Shown piece by piece: positions 56,986 to 64,000 of a stretch of DNA of 64,000 bases. Position 1 is the stretch's first letter. Every line of letters starts with the position of its first letter. Origin of the DNA: Arthrobacter sp. zg-Y820 (GTDB lineage Bacteria; Actinomycetota; Actinomycetes; Actinomycetales; Micrococcaceae); contig NZ_CP126247.1 of NCBI RefSeq assembly GCF_030142155.1, forward strand, positions 2,356,001 through 2,420,000, read 5' to 3'. The notes below the pieces were generated by a model. The model was given only the letters and a program-made list of their open reading frames with translations. It was not told the DNA's origin and did not search any database. A program made the translations under genes and the position numbers.

Positions 56986-57495
56986 ATGGCACGGATGACA
57001 CGAGGCAAAACAACATCGGCCGCCACACTGGTGCTGGCAGGCGCGCTGTTGATGACAGGCTGCTCATCAGCTGAATCAGCGGCAGATGAACCGACGGTAA
57101 CGGCAGCGTCGAAGACGCCGCGCCCCACCCACATCCCCACCCCGACACCCACGGCGAAAGTCCAGCCATCCGATGGTGCCACCTACAGTGAAGTTGTCCT
57201 CGGCTCCCTGGAAAACCAGACCGGCAGCGGCAGTTTGGAAAACATTGCCACTGCCGCCCCACGCCTGAAAATCGTTACCTCCTGCGTCGGAACCGGCGAC
57301 CTCCGCGTCGAAGTCCCGGGCGCCGCGGCTTTTTCCTTCCCCTGCGAGACCGCCGGTATCGATGGCAGCGTAGCCAACGCCTTCCCGGTTACTCAGGTCG
57401 CTCAACCTTTCCGGGTGCTCGTCACCGCGAACAATGACCAGACCTGGGGCATGACGGTTCTTGAGGAGCCCGCAATCGGAAACACAGGGCCTTGA
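56986..57495 (+). CDS. Secreted lipoprotein of unknown function
   Basis: This 169-residue protein has a basic N-terminus, the hydrophobic stretch AATLVLAGALLMTG and a lipobox ending in LLMTGC. A Thr/Pro linker (PRPTHIPTPTPTAKVQPSDG) follows, and then a compact domain with paired Cys (IVTSCVGTGDLRVE, FPCETAGIDG). The domain is similar in size and Cys pattern to other actinobacterial cell-surface lipoproteins but is not assigned. ATG 56986 has a GAGGGGG site; the longer frame from 56848 is not supported. Confidence 0.75.
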   Translation: MARMTRGKTTSAATLVLAGALLMTGCSSAESAADEPTVTAASKTPRPTHIPTPTPTAKVQPSDGATYSEVVLGSLENQTGSGSLENIATAAPRLKIVTSCVGTGDLRVEVPGAAAFSFPCETAGIDGSVANAFPVTQVAQPFRVLVTANNDQTWGMTVLEEPAIGNTGP

Positions 57496-57526
57496 TTCCG
57501 GCCCGGGGCCGCCAGACACTGGAGTC

Positions 57527-58345
57527 ATGGCACTGCAGATCAGTTCCGCATTCTGGAAGTTCATCCCGCAGCTGCGTTTCGAACCCACGCCGCGGCGCAT
57601 CCGGGCCCAGCTCGGCGACAACACGGTAGTCGATTCCGGCAACGCGTTCCTGGTGTACGAGCCTCGGCGGGTCACCCCGATCTATGCCGTACCCGCGCAG
57701 GACATCGCCGCGGACCTGACTGCTGCCCTTCCCGGGGCCGATGATCCGCTGGCCGGCGTACCGCCGGGAGCCCCGATGGATCCGCGCTATCCTTTCGCCG
57801 CGCATACGACGCCGGGGCAGCCCCTGGACCTGCGGGCGGGAGCGCACGAGCTGCCCGGCGCCGCGTTCCGGGCCGCCGATCCGGATCTGGCCGGCCACGT
57901 CCTGCTGGACTTCTATGCCTTTGACCGGTGGCTGGAAGAGGACCAGGTGATTGAGGGACATCCCCGCGATCCGTTCCACCGGGTGGACGCCCGGGCCTCG
58001 TCGCGGGCAGTGCGCGTGCATCTGGGCGGGCAGCTGCTGGCGGAAACCCGGGAACCGCTGTTCGTTTACGAGACCATGCTTCCGGTGCGCACCTATTATC
58101 CGCGGGACGACGTGGACTGGGACGCCCTGAGCGCGTCACTGAAACACACCGTCTGCCCGTACAAGGGCACCGCTTCCTATTGGTCGGTCACGGGCCAGCC
58201 ACAGGGCGCGGACCTGGCCTGGTCCTATGAGAAGGTGCTGCCCGACTCCACGCAACTGAAGGACCGGGTGTCGTTTTTCGACGAACGAACTGACGTTTAC
58301 GTGGACGACACCAAACAGGAAATCGATTCCTTCTTCCGGTTCTGA
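57527..58345 (+). CDS. Double DUF427 domain protein
   Basis: This 272-residue protein has two DUF427 units. The second is the clearest: DARASSRAVRVHLGGQLLAE, then VYETMLPVRTYYPRDDVDW, then HTVCPYKGTASYWSVTG. The first (RRIRAQLGDNTVVDSGNAFL, VYEPRRVTPIYAVPAQDI) is diverged. DUF427 proteins are of unknown function and occur widely in actinobacteria. ATG 57527 is 32 bp after the lipoprotein stop, with a GGAG site. It is convergent with the PIG-L gene. Confidence 0.85.
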   Translation: MALQISSAFWKFIPQLRFEPTPRRIRAQLGDNTVVDSGNAFLVYEPRRVTPIYAVPAQDIAADLTAALPGADDPLAGVPPGAPMDPRYPFAAHTTPGQPLDLRAGAHELPGAAFRAADPDLAGHVLLDFYAFDRWLEEDQVIEGHPRDPFHRVDARASSRAVRVHLGGQLLAETREPLFVYETMLPVRTYYPRDDVDWDALSASLKHTVCPYKGTASYWSVTGQPQGADLAWSYEKVLPDSTQLKDRVSFFDERTDVYVDDTKQEIDSFFRF

Positions 58346-58355
58346 GACGGCTGCT

Positions 58356-59162
58356 TCATTCCAGCCCCTCAAACACATCACCCAGTACCGCTGCCCCGGG
58401 CTGCCGCTGTGGCCAGGCGATGACCAGCGGCTCCACGGAGACGGAACGGGACCAGGCGGCATCCTCTTCCGAGTCCGGGGGTACCCCGGGGGAAACCACG
58501 TGCCGCTGGGTCCGGTGCTCCATCAGCCCCGCCACGATCCGGTGCGCCACGCTGCCCACGTCCACTTCCATGCCAATCAGCTCGTCCGGAACCGGATGAA
58601 TGTCATAGACCCTGTCCTCGTCCCAGGGTTCCAGCCCGCGCCGGACCCGGGCGCGGTTCCAGCGCTCCCAGGTGGAGCGGCGGACGCCGCCGTGCAGCAG
58701 GCGCTGCAGCCCCGGCCCGCCGTCGCCGCACAGACGAAAAAACGCGGCATCGGTGGCCGCGCCGACTGCGATGTGGTCCGGATGCCCGGTGAGCCCGTCG
58801 GGTCCGAAGGTGGCGACGACGTCGGGCCGCTCCTGCGCCAGGATGCCGCCGATCCGCTCCACCAGTTCCCCGAAGGGAACCCGGCCGACCGCGCCGTCGT
58901 CGTAGTCCAGCCATTCGTGGCGGTCCGGCGGCCTGCCGTGGGCCGTCCACGCGGCGTCCATCTCACGCCGGCGGATCAGCCCGAGCGGTTCGTTCACCGG
59001 CGGATAGGCGGGATCGATCTGCCCGGCGCCGCCGTCGGTCGCGTGGACCAGGATGAAGCGGAACTCCGGATCGTGTTCGTGCAGCGCCACGGTTCCGGCC
59101 AGTCCGTACGCGTCGTCATCGGGGTGGGCGACGACGAGGGCCAGGATGTGCGATCCATCCAT
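58356..59162 (-). CDS. PIG-L/LmbE family deacetylase
   Basis: This 268-residue zinc-dependent N-deacetylase of the PIG-L family has the metal motif LALVVAHPDDDAYGLAG at the N-terminus and the second ligand in TGHPDHIAVGAATDAAFF. The actinobacterial members include MshB and mycothiol S-conjugate amidase, but the insertions here do not allow a firm choice. ATG 59162 has a GGAGG site. It is divergent from the lipase-maturation-factor gene, and no other mycothiol biosynthetic gene is adjacent. Confidence 0.85.
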   Translation of the reverse strand: MDGSHILALVVAHPDDDAYGLAGTVALHEHDPEFRFILVHATDGGAGQIDPAYPPVNEPLGLIRRREMDAAWTAHGRPPDRHEWLDYDDGAVGRVPFGELVERIGGILAQERPDVVATFGPDGLTGHPDHIAVGAATDAAFFRLCGDGGPGLQRLLHGGVRRSTWERWNRARVRRGLEPWDEDRVYDIHPVPDELIGMEVDVGSVAHRIVAGLMEHRTQRHVVSPGVPPDSEEDAAWSRSVSVEPLVIAWPQRQPGAAVLGDVFEGLE

Positions 59163-59243
59163 TCCGGCACCTCCCGGGGAGAGCTGAGGAGTTTTCCGCC
59201 ACCGGTCCCAGCCTAGGACCTCCGGCGCTACGGTTGGGATGCG

Positions 59244-60698
59244 ATGGAGCTTTTCAATGCCGAGGGATACGAATTTGCGCGGCAGGTGCTGCAGCGCGGC
59301 ATCGCCGCCGTCTACCTGCTCGCCTTCATCTCGGCCGCCAACCAGTTCCCGGCGCTGCTGGGTGAGCACGGCCTGCTGCCCGCCCCGCGGTACCTGGCCC
59401 GGATCAAGGGCACCGCCGGACGGGGCATTCCCACCCTCTTCCGCCGGCATTACTCGGACCGGTTCCTGCTTGCCGTTGCCTGGTCCGGCGCCGCCGTCGC
59501 CGCCCTGCTGGTCGCCGGCCTTCCCCAGTCCGGTCCGCCCTGGCAGCCGATGGCGGCCTTTCTGCTGATCTGGTTCCTGTATCTGTCGATTGTGAACGTC
59601 GGCCAGACGTTTTACGCCTTCGGCTGGGAGTCGCTGCTGCTTGAGGCCGGCTTCCTGGCGGCATTCCTGGGCTCCACCGAGATGGCTCCCCCGGTGGCCG
59701 TGCTCTTCCTCTTCCGCTGGCTGGTGTTCCGGCTGGAATTCGGTGCGGGGCTGATCAAGATGCGAGGCGACCGCGTCTGGCGGGATCTTACGGCGCTGTA
59801 CTACCACCACGAGACCCAGCCGATGCCCAACCCGGCCAGCTGGTACTTCCACCACCTGCCGAAACCGCTGCACAGGGCCGAAGTGCTCGGAAACCATTTT
59901 GCCCAGCTGGTGGTGCCGTTCTTCCTGTTCTTCCCGCAGCCGGTCGCCGGGATTGCCGCTGCGGTGGTGATTTTCACGCAGTGCTGGCTGGTGCTCTCCG
60001 GAAATTTCGCCTGGCTGAACGTCCTGACCATTTTGATCACGTTCAGCGCGGTCGCCGATTCAACTGTGCAGGCGGTGCTGCCCTGGGCCGGCTTTGCAGC
60101 GCCGGATCCCGCGGCGACGCCGGTGTGGTTCGCCGTCGTCGTGCTGGCGGTGACGGCACTGATGCTCTACTGGGCCTGGGAGCCGCTGCGGAACCTGTTC
60201 AGCAGCAACCAGCTGATGAACGCGAGTTTCAACCGCTGGCATCTGTCCAATGCCTACGGTGCGTTCGGCAGCATCACCCGGTCGCGGAACGAGGTGGTGC
60301 TCGAAGGGACGCTGGATGAGCCTGGCCCGGACGCCCGCTGGCTGGAATACGGGTTCAAGGGCAAGCCCGGAAATCCGTCCCGGCGGCCGCGCCAATTCGC
60401 GCCGTACCATCTGCGGCTGGACTGGCTGATGTGGTTCCTGGCTTTGGGTGCCGCGGGCGGTTCCTGGTTTCCGGTGCTGCTGCAGAAACTGCTCGAGGGC
60501 GACCGCAGGGTCCTGGCCCTGCTGCGCACCGATCCCTTCGCCGGAACCCCGCCGCGGTGGATTCGGGCCCGGGTGTACCGGTACCGGTTTTCCACTCCCG
60601 CGGAACGCCGGGCCGACGGCGTGTGGTGGGTGCGGGAGCCCGCCGGCTTCCTCACGGACCCGGTCGGCCTGATCGGGCCGTCATCTGATGCGCCGTGA
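59244..60698 (+). CDS. Lipase maturation factor family membrane protein
   Basis: This 484-residue protein with about 8 membrane helices belongs to the lipase maturation factor family (eukaryotic LMF1-like). Conserved features are FYAFGWESLLLEAGFLAAFL, FRWLVFRLEFGAGLIKMRGD, the WYFHHLPKPLHRAEVLGNHF segment, and a C-terminal domain with WLEYGFKGKPGNPSRRPRQF. The bacterial role is unknown. A leaderless start at 59244 is possible (TACGGT nine bases before the ATG). The C-terminal domain contains the YRYRFSTPAERRADGVWWVR end. Confidence 0.88.
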   Translation: MELFNAEGYEFARQVLQRGIAAVYLLAFISAANQFPALLGEHGLLPAPRYLARIKGTAGRGIPTLFRRHYSDRFLLAVAWSGAAVAALLVAGLPQSGPPWQPMAAFLLIWFLYLSIVNVGQTFYAFGWESLLLEAGFLAAFLGSTEMAPPVAVLFLFRWLVFRLEFGAGLIKMRGDRVWRDLTALYYHHETQPMPNPASWYFHHLPKPLHRAEVLGNHFAQLVVPFFLFFPQPVAGIAAAVVIFTQCWLVLSGNFAWLNVLTILITFSAVADSTVQAVLPWAGFAAPDPAATPVWFAVVVLAVTALMLYWAWEPLRNLFSSNQLMNASFNRWHLSNAYGAFGSITRSRNEVVLEGTLDEPGPDARWLEYGFKGKPGNPSRRPRQFAPYHLRLDWLMWFLALGAAGGSWFPVLLQKLLEGDRRVLALLRTDPFAGTPPRWIRARVYRYRFSTPAERRADGVWWVREPAGFLTDPVGLIGPSSDAP

Positions 60699-60805
60699 TC
60701 TGATGCGCCGTGACGGCTTCCGCGCCGGGAGTTTGAAATGGCAGACTGGCCACCAGATCGTGCCGGCGGGACCGGATCACTTCCCGAAACGAGGAGCAAC
60801 TGACC

Positions 60806-61681
60806 ATGACCCCTGTCGGGAGCCTGCGGTCCCCCTACCCGTCCACCGATTTCGATTCCGTGCAGTCCGTAGACCGCCTCCCCGTGGTGTTCATCCACGG
60901 GCTGTGGCTGCATGCCAGCAGCTGGGATCCGTGGCTGGAGCTCTTCCGGGAGCGCGGCTACGAGCCGGTGGCCCCCGGCTGGCCGGGCGAGCCCGAGGCC
61001 CTGCCGGCCGCCAACGCGTTTCCGGACCCGATGGCCGGAACCGGAATGCGGGAGGCCCTCACCCACTTTGAGGATGTCATCAGCGGGCTGCCGCGGCCTC
61101 CGGTGCTGGTGGGGCACGCCTTCGGCGGGCTGCTGGCGCAGCAGCTGCTCGCCCGGGGATCGGCCGCCGGTGCCGCAGCCATCGCGCCGGCCCAGTTCCG
61201 AGGGGTCCGGCGGCTGTCGCCGGGCCAGCTGAGAACCGCGTTGCCGGTGCTGTGGAACCCGCTGAACCGGTACCGCATTCTCCGCCAGTCCCCGCAGCAC
61301 TTCCGCAAAACCTTCGCCAACGCGGTCACCGAACGTGAGTCCAATGACCTGCATGCCACCTGCGTGATGCCGGCGCCGGGCCGGCCACTGTTCCAGGCAG
61401 CGGCGGCCAACCTCAATCCGCGCACCCCGGTGAGGGTCGACACGGCAGCGGCCCGGGGTCCGCTGCTCCTCGCCGGCGCCGGCGCCGACCGGGTGGTGCC
61501 GGCATCGGTGGTCCGGGCGGCCGCGCGGCGCTACCGCTCGGCGGCGTCGCCCACGGAGTACGTGGAGATTGAGGGCAGCGGGCATTCCCTGGTGGTTGAC
61601 CACGGCTGGCGGATTGTGGCCGAAACGGTGCTGGGCTTCCTGGCCCGGCACGGCCTGACCCCGGAGGCGGCGGACCGTTAG
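60806..61681 (+). CDS. Alpha/beta-hydrolase-fold protein with Ala at the nucleophile position
   Basis: This 291-residue protein has an alpha/beta hydrolase core: VVFIHGLWLHASSWDPWLEL, then PVLVGHAFGGLLAQQLLARG, then an acidic segment AGAGADRVVPASVV and the His segment IEGSGHSLVVDHGWRI. The nucleophile elbow is G-H-A-F-G-G with Ala105 (codon GCC 61118-61120) where related enzymes have Ser. Acid and base residues appear intact. The protein is probably not a classical esterase unless a different residue takes over. It lies 107 bp after the lipase-maturation gene. Confidence 0.8.
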   Translation: MTPVGSLRSPYPSTDFDSVQSVDRLPVVFIHGLWLHASSWDPWLELFRERGYEPVAPGWPGEPEALPAANAFPDPMAGTGMREALTHFEDVISGLPRPPVLVGHAFGGLLAQQLLARGSAAGAAAIAPAQFRGVRRLSPGQLRTALPVLWNPLNRYRILRQSPQHFRKTFANAVTERESNDLHATCVMPAPGRPLFQAAAANLNPRTPVRVDTAAARGPLLLAGAGADRVVPASVVRAAARRYRSAASPTEYVEIEGSGHSLVVDHGWRIVAETVLGFLARHGLTPEAADR

Positions 61682-61708
61682 CGCCGGGCCGGCCACGCGG
61701 ACGCCCGC

Positions 61709-62515
61709 TTAGCTGTTGACGTCCTGCTTGGGAATCACCAGGTGCGTGGCGTGGTCATAGAGGAAGGTCAGCGGTCCGCCGTCGTGCACCACGTCGAGGT
61801 TAGCCCCGTCCCGGTGCCCGTCCCTGCCGTAGTTCTCGTCCCAGGAACCGTTCAGTGCCACCTTGAACTCATAGTGGCCGGCGGGAAGTTCTGCCGTGAG
61901 CTTCCACAGTTCATCGCTGCGGTCGAAGATAAGCTGCAGCTCGCTTCCAGCCGGGTCCCAGTCCGCTCCGCCCAGGGCTTTGCCCAGGGTTCCGGCGACG
62001 ACGACGGCGTCCGGCTGCGGGAAGGTGGGCCCGGGCTGCTCTCCGTCCTCGTGGGCACGGGCGCCGTGCTGCTCCTGCGGAATCTCAGGCACCACCACAG
62101 CCGCCTCCAGCGCCTCTTCGACGACGGCCTCGGCAGCCGCTGCGGAAGTGTTGGCAACCGGCGGAGCCGTGCCGTCCATGGCGCCGAGCAGGTCGGCGGT
62201 TTCCGGGAAATCCTCCAGCGCCTGGCGTCCGGCGGGCGTAATGCTCCAGCCGGCCCTGCCTTCCTTCGTGATCCACCCGGCCTTGACCAGCTTGGTGGTG
62301 GCGTTGGACAGCGCGCGTTCTCCGCGGGCGGCCCCGCTGGCAAGGGTCTCGGACTCCCGGCCCTCCAGCGGCACCCGGGTCATGGCCGCGGCGAGGACTT
62401 CGCCGCGGCTGATGCGCCGCTGGGCGGCGGGATCCTCCGCGGCAAGGACCTCCAGAACGGCCTTCAGCCGCAGGGCGGTGTTTTCAATGGTGTTTTCAAT
62501 GGTGGTCTTGGCCAA
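61709..62515 (-). CDS. Winged-helix protein fused to a pullulanase X25-type module
   Basis: This 268-residue protein joins two parts. Residues 1-105 resemble a Mrr_N-like winged helix (RVPLEGRESETLASGAARGE, LVKAGWITKEGRAGWSITPA, GRQALEDFP). Residues 170-265 match the X25 module of pullulanases (VVVAGTLGKALGGADWDPAG, ELPAGHYEFKVALNGSWDEN, FLYDHATHLVIP). An Ala/Glu linker joins them. X25 modules bind starch-like glucans; whether this copy does is unknown. The N-terminus contains a tiny TIENTIENTA duplication. No carbohydrate genes are adjacent. Confidence 0.65.
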   Translation of the reverse strand: MAKTTIENTIENTALRLKAVLEVLAAEDPAAQRRISRGEVLAAAMTRVPLEGRESETLASGAARGERALSNATTKLVKAGWITKEGRAGWSITPAGRQALEDFPETADLLGAMDGTAPPVANTSAAAAEAVVEEALEAAVVVPEIPQEQHGARAHEDGEQPGPTFPQPDAVVVAGTLGKALGGADWDPAGSELQLIFDRSDELWKLTAELPAGHYEFKVALNGSWDENYGRDGHRDGANLDVVHDGGPLTFLYDHATHLVIPKQDVNS

Positions 62516-62557
62516 TGGTCTTCCTTCGTCCGGCGGTGTGCAGAGCCATCACCAAGC

Positions 62558-63457
62558 TTACTGATCGACAGCTGAGCTCACCGATCGACGCGCAGGCTGA
62601 GGCAGCCGGACTGTATTTTGCCCAGTGGCGCCGCTGCGGTCCAGGGAAGCTGCCAGAGCGTCGAAATCCGCGGAGGCAAGCGGCGCGTAGGCGCCATAGG
62701 CCTCAATCAGTGCCGCTTCGACTGTGTCCAGGGAAACACTGCCGGCTCCGGAAATGCTGTTTTTTCGGGAAACACTGCCGGCGTCTTCCGCGGCGCCGGC
62801 CGTTTCCGGGTTCCAGTCCAGCCCCAGGGCGGAGTAACAGCTGGTCAGGACCCGGCGCAGCGGTTCGGCGTCCTGCACCACCAGCACCGACGAAAAGAGC
62901 CAGGCGCCGGAAACCACCCGCTGGGCGGTGCCCACGAGTTTGAGCTTCCGGCCGGAGTCAGCGGTGCCGTGGACAGTGAACTCCCCCGGACAGTACTCGC
63001 CGGGAATTTCCCCCACCGCGGCGTTGACGCCAACCCGGCGCAGGGCCGAGGCAAACAGCTCGCCGAAGGCCGCGAACCGCGCCCGCGAACCCGCCACGGC
63101 ATCGGTTCCGGGTTCCACATGGTCCACGACCAGGCACCCCTGATGGTAGGCCGCAGCCCGTCCGCCGGCCTTGCGGACCAGCGGCGCAAAGCCCTGCTGC
63201 CGGCAGGCCTCCGCGGCGGCGTCGAACCCGGGAAGCCGGGCATCGCGCTGGCCCAGGGCCACCGTGGGCTGCGGGCGGTACAGCCGCAGCGTGGGTCCCA
63301 GCGTTCCCGTGCGGGCGGCAGCCAGCATGGCCAGCGCAAAGTCCAGGTCTTCTGCGGCACCCAGGGTGCGGGTTTGGCGCACGACGGCGAGGGGAACCTG
63401 GCCGTCGCTGCCGGCGGATGGTCCGCCGGCTGATGCGCGGGGGGCTTCCTGCGGCAT
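62558..63457 (-). CDS. Lipoate-protein ligase A family protein
   Basis: This 299-residue protein is of the biotin/lipoate ligase fold. The PTLRLYRPQPTVALGQRDAR region, the VRKAGGRAAAYHQGCLVVDH motif and the lysine segment GRKLKLVGTAQRVVSGAWLF match lipoate ligase/octanoyltransferase relatives (LplA/LipM type). It would attach lipoyl or octanoyl groups to a carrier domain. ATG 63457 overlaps nothing but follows the thioesterase stop by 8 bp, so the two are probably co-transcribed. The C-terminus is longer than in LipM. Confidence 0.8.
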   Translation of the reverse strand: MPQEAPRASAGGPSAGSDGQVPLAVVRQTRTLGAAEDLDFALAMLAAARTGTLGPTLRLYRPQPTVALGQRDARLPGFDAAAEACRQQGFAPLVRKAGGRAAAYHQGCLVVDHVEPGTDAVAGSRARFAAFGELFASALRRVGVNAAVGEIPGEYCPGEFTVHGTADSGRKLKLVGTAQRVVSGAWLFSSVLVVQDAEPLRRVLTSCYSALGLDWNPETAGAAEDAGSVSRKNSISGAGSVSLDTVEAALIEAYGAYAPLASADFDALAASLDRSGATGQNTVRLPQPARRSVSSAVDQ

Positions 63458-63465
63458 CGCGTGCC

Positions 63466-64000
63466 CTAGGCCTGCGGGCCGAGCCGGCGGACCGTCAGGA
63501 TCTGCTCGCTGCGGCCGAAGGGGCCTTCGACGTCGTGCAGCACTGAGGAGGTCAGGCCGATTCCGTCGGTGCCGAACGTGACCCGGGTGTCCAGTCCAAG
63601 CCATTCGCCCCGGGGCTCGCGGTGGAGGTGGATCTGCAGGTCGACGTTGGGGAACATGTAGCTGTCACCGCCGGGAGGTACCCGTGCCGCAACGCCGTTG
63701 GCGACGTCCACGAGACCCACCAGCCGGACGAGGTCGTTGGCCGGAGCGCCTTCCACCATGTCGTACGGGGTCCGCACCCAGACCTGCCCGCGGCCCGGGC
63801 GAAGCCCCTCGACCGCGCGGAAGTCCAGCGAGCCGATGAAATCCCCCGGCCACTGCGTCATTCCCCGGGGCTCCGCCAAGCCGTCCGGGCCGGGCATCCG
63901 GGTGTCCTCCAGGGCCGCCACTTCCGCCGTGGCCCCCCGGGCCAGCCGCCAGGCCGTGGCCCGCACCGCGGTCCGCCCGCCGGCGATCAGCTCGGCCTCG
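63466..64000 (-). CDS. Thioesterase family protein, 5' end outside window
   Basis: This is the 3' part of a hotdog-fold thioesterase-like protein. The frame stays open to the window edge (EAELIAGGRTAVRATAWRLA), so the start is beyond 64000. The conserved part includes GDFIGSLDFRAVEGLRPGRG, then VRLVGLVDVANGVAARVP and VDLQIHLHREPRGEWLGLD, typical of acyl-CoA thioesterases of the TesB-like 4HBT_3 group. The exact substrate is unknown. It is directly upstream of the lipoate-ligase-like gene. Confidence 0.8.
   Translation of the reverse strand, partial: EAELIAGGRTAVRATAWRLARGATAEVAALEDTRMPGPDGLAEPRGMTQWPGDFIGSLDFRAVEGLRPGRGQVWVRTPYDMVEGAPANDLVRLVGLVDVANGVAARVPPGGDSYMFPNVDLQIHLHREPRGEWLGLDTRVTFGTDGIGLTSSVLHDVEGPFGRSEQILTVRRLGPQA

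Overview
The window is high-GC DNA with closely packed genes on both strands. Several features point to an actinobacterium, most likely an Arthrobacter-type member of the Micrococcaceae. These are a mycothiol-dependent formaldehyde dehydrogenase beside a mycoredoxin, a thrS-HIT-phosphatidylinositolphosphate synthase cluster, MurT/GatD, DUF349 next to Rel, DnaE2 (ImuC) behind an actinobacterial-type LexA box, and GTG starts. The genus is an inference from gene content; there is no rRNA or other taxonomic marker. I saw no tRNA, rRNA, CRISPR array, transposase, integrase or phage gene.

Region 1 (1-10.9 kb) is accessory. It holds two acetyltransferases, a fatty-acid desaturase, an APC permease with a 31-bp tandem duplication in front of it, and a MerR regulator whose HTH runs upstream of any normal start codon. 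A cluster of decayed genes follows: a frameshifted TPR remnant, a PH-like gene stopped by an in-frame amber codon, and a regulator C-terminus. After these come two TetR regulators, a DUF2254 membrane protein, and a pair of exported proteins behind an AT-rich leader. The second exported gene has a broken signal-peptide region and a Ser/Thr/Ala-rich segment that could be an aerolysin-like hairpin.

Region 2 (11-43.5 kb) is core genome. In order it holds aspS, an APC permease, an adenine-deaminase-type enzyme, hisS, a membrane cyclophilin, a DUF349 protein, an AbiEi-like wHTH protein, rel, secF-secD-yajC, ruvB-ruvA-ruvC, yebC, murT-gatD, a CapA lipoprotein, an M3 peptidase, a GNAT, pgsA-HIT-thrS, and DUF6504-dnaE2. 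The last operon sits behind a near-consensus LexA box, and a weaker LexA-like site lies at the ruvA promoter. No imuB gene accompanies dnaE2. The MurT protein lacks the usual Cys4 zinc ribbon.

Region 3 (43.6-64 kb) is mixed. It holds tandem DHA2-type efflux paralogues (one frameshifted), a DUF2776 membrane protein, a DUF2087 protein, a CoA-transferase, chorismate mutase, an MMPL transporter remnant, VOC proteins and an SRAP protein. A dehydrogenase remnant next to repeats and a large hairpin is followed by a mycothiol module: mycoredoxin, S-(hydroxymethyl)mycothiol dehydrogenase and an MBL hydrolase. Then come a lipoprotein, a double DUF427 protein, a PIG-L deacetylase, a lipase-maturation-factor protein, an alpha/beta hydrolase whose nucleophile position is Ala, a wHTH-X25 fusion, a lipoate-ligase-like protein and a thioesterase that runs off the end. 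Intergenic repeats of one family occur at 29.7-29.9 kb and 52.57-52.70 kb. A different repeat family occurs at 36.14-36.25 kb.
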